Program-made: the position numbers and the translations under genes
Source: an uncultured Clostridia bacterium
GTDB taxonomy: Bacteria > Bacillota_A > Clostridia > Oscillospirales > Oscillospiraceae
Reading direction: 5' to 3'
DNA length: 7,187 bases
Assembly: GCA_946405325.1 (NCBI GenBank)
Contig: CAMJGU010000042.1
Span: 1 to 7,187 of the forward strand
Shown: positions 6,724-7,187 of the stretch, piece by piece
Position numbering within the stretch: position 1 is the first letter of the stretch
How the letters are laid out: every line of letters begins with the position of its first letter
The notes under the pieces: model-generated
Told to the model about the DNA's origin: nothing
The model's database searches: none
Seen by the model: the letters and a program-made list of their open reading frames with translations, nothing else

Positions 6724-6741
6724 AAAGGCAGGGCAAAACCC

Positions 6742-7187
6742 ATGAGCGAAAGCAACAACAAACGGACCCTGCGCTGCTCGTTCTGCGGCAAGCAGGAGCG
6801 GGAGGTGCACCGCATGATCCAGGGCCCCGGCGGGGTCCGCATCTGCGACGAGTGCGTCAACCTCTGCCGCGACATTTTGCAGGACGGCTATGACATGAAG
6901 GCGGAGAAGCCCGCCGACATGCAGGAGCTTCCCACGCCGCGGGAGATCCACGACGTGCTGGATCAGTATATCATCGGGCAGGAGGCGGCGAAGGTCGCGC
7001 TGTCCGTGTCGGTGTACAACCATTATAAACGCATTTTCTTCGGCGGCGGAGACGACGTGGAGCTGCAAAAGAGCAACATTCTGATGCTCGGCCCCACCGG
7101 CTCCGGCAAGACGCTGTTCGCCCAGACGCTCGCGCGCATTCTGAAGGTGCCGTTCGCCATCGCGGACGCGACCACGCTGACCGAGGC
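6742..7187 (+). CDS. clpX: ATP-dependent Clp protease ATP-binding subunit ClpX (5' portion, cut by window end)
   Basis: ClpX is the AAA+ hexameric unfoldase that recognises tagged substrates and threads them into ClpP. The first 148 codons are present. The N-terminal C4 zinc-binding domain is complete, with Cys12, Cys15, Cys35 and Cys38 in CSFC and CDEC pairs. It is followed by the linker and the conserved [19 protein letters not shown] stretch (66-84) that opens the AAA+ module. HYKR (94-97) precedes the Walker A loop GPTGSGKT (117-124). Walker B, sensor and IGF-loop regions lie beyond the window. The ATG at 6742 is chosen because it gives the full zinc domain and follows the clpP stop by 18 bases. 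The ribosome binding site is weak (AGGCAGGG, 6726-6733), so coupling to clpP translation is likely. A run GGCAAAACCC directly abuts the start codon. Confidence 0.97.
   Translation, partial: MSESNNKRTLRCSFCGKQEREVHRMIQGPGGVRICDECVNLCRDILQDGYDMKAEKPADMQELPTPREIHDVLDQYIIGQEAAKVALSVSVYNHYKRIFFGGGDDVELQKSNILMLGPTGSGKTLFAQTLARILKVPFAIADATTLTE

Noticed and set aside
6021..6741. Ten-base repeat GGCAAAACCC at 6021-6030 and 6732-6741, after tig and before clpX
   Set aside because: Pairs of identical 10-mers are expected by chance many times in 7 kb. The two copies have no shared structure around them, though both lie in intergenic gaps.
6148..7068. 306-codon open frame on the - strand opposite clpP and clpX
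   Set aside because: It lies entirely against two certain, highly conserved genes and shows no domain of its own.

Overview
The window is an ordinary, tightly packed stretch of a bacterial chromosome. All six genes lie on the + strand. It is GC-rich (clearly above 60% in the genes by eye), with strong AGGAGG-type ribosome binding sites, an AddA-type rather than RecB-type recombination nuclease, and the order tig-clpP-clpX. Together these point to a high-GC member of the Firmicutes, most likely a Clostridia/Oscillospiraceae-like gut bacterium. The lineage is an inference from gene content and protein style, not from a search.

Layout. Bases 1-2613 are the C-terminal ~870 codons of addA (helicase-nuclease subunit A); its start lies upstream of the window. 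aroA (EPSP synthase) starts inside the addA stop codon with an ATGA overlap and runs to 3842. A small metallophosphoesterase gene overlaps the end of aroA by 16 bases and ends at 4516. These three genes look like one translationally coupled unit. A 73-base AT-rich gap then carries a good sigma-A-type promoter for tig (trigger factor, 4590-6020). Next comes a 121-base gap with a perfect TATAAT box, a 13-bp perfect inverted repeat and a near-ideal Shine-Dalgarno sequence. It leads into clpP (6142-6723) and, 18 bases later, clpX, which is cut by the window end. The longest stretch without a gene is this 121-base gap. I see no RNA gene, mobile element, CRISPR array or attachment site.

How the genes work together. 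tig, clpP and clpX form a protein-quality-control cluster: trigger factor meets nascent chains at the ribosome, and ClpXP degrades tagged or misfolded proteins. addA (recombinational repair of double-strand breaks) and aroA (shikimate pathway) are unrelated housekeeping functions that share the upstream transcription unit with the phosphoesterase.

Nothing here is clearly a new system. The points most worth a second look are a ~56-residue lysine/alanine-rich, histone-H1-like tail on the trigger factor, the structured leader before clpP, and a consensus-like promoter buried in an AT-rich island inside aroA.
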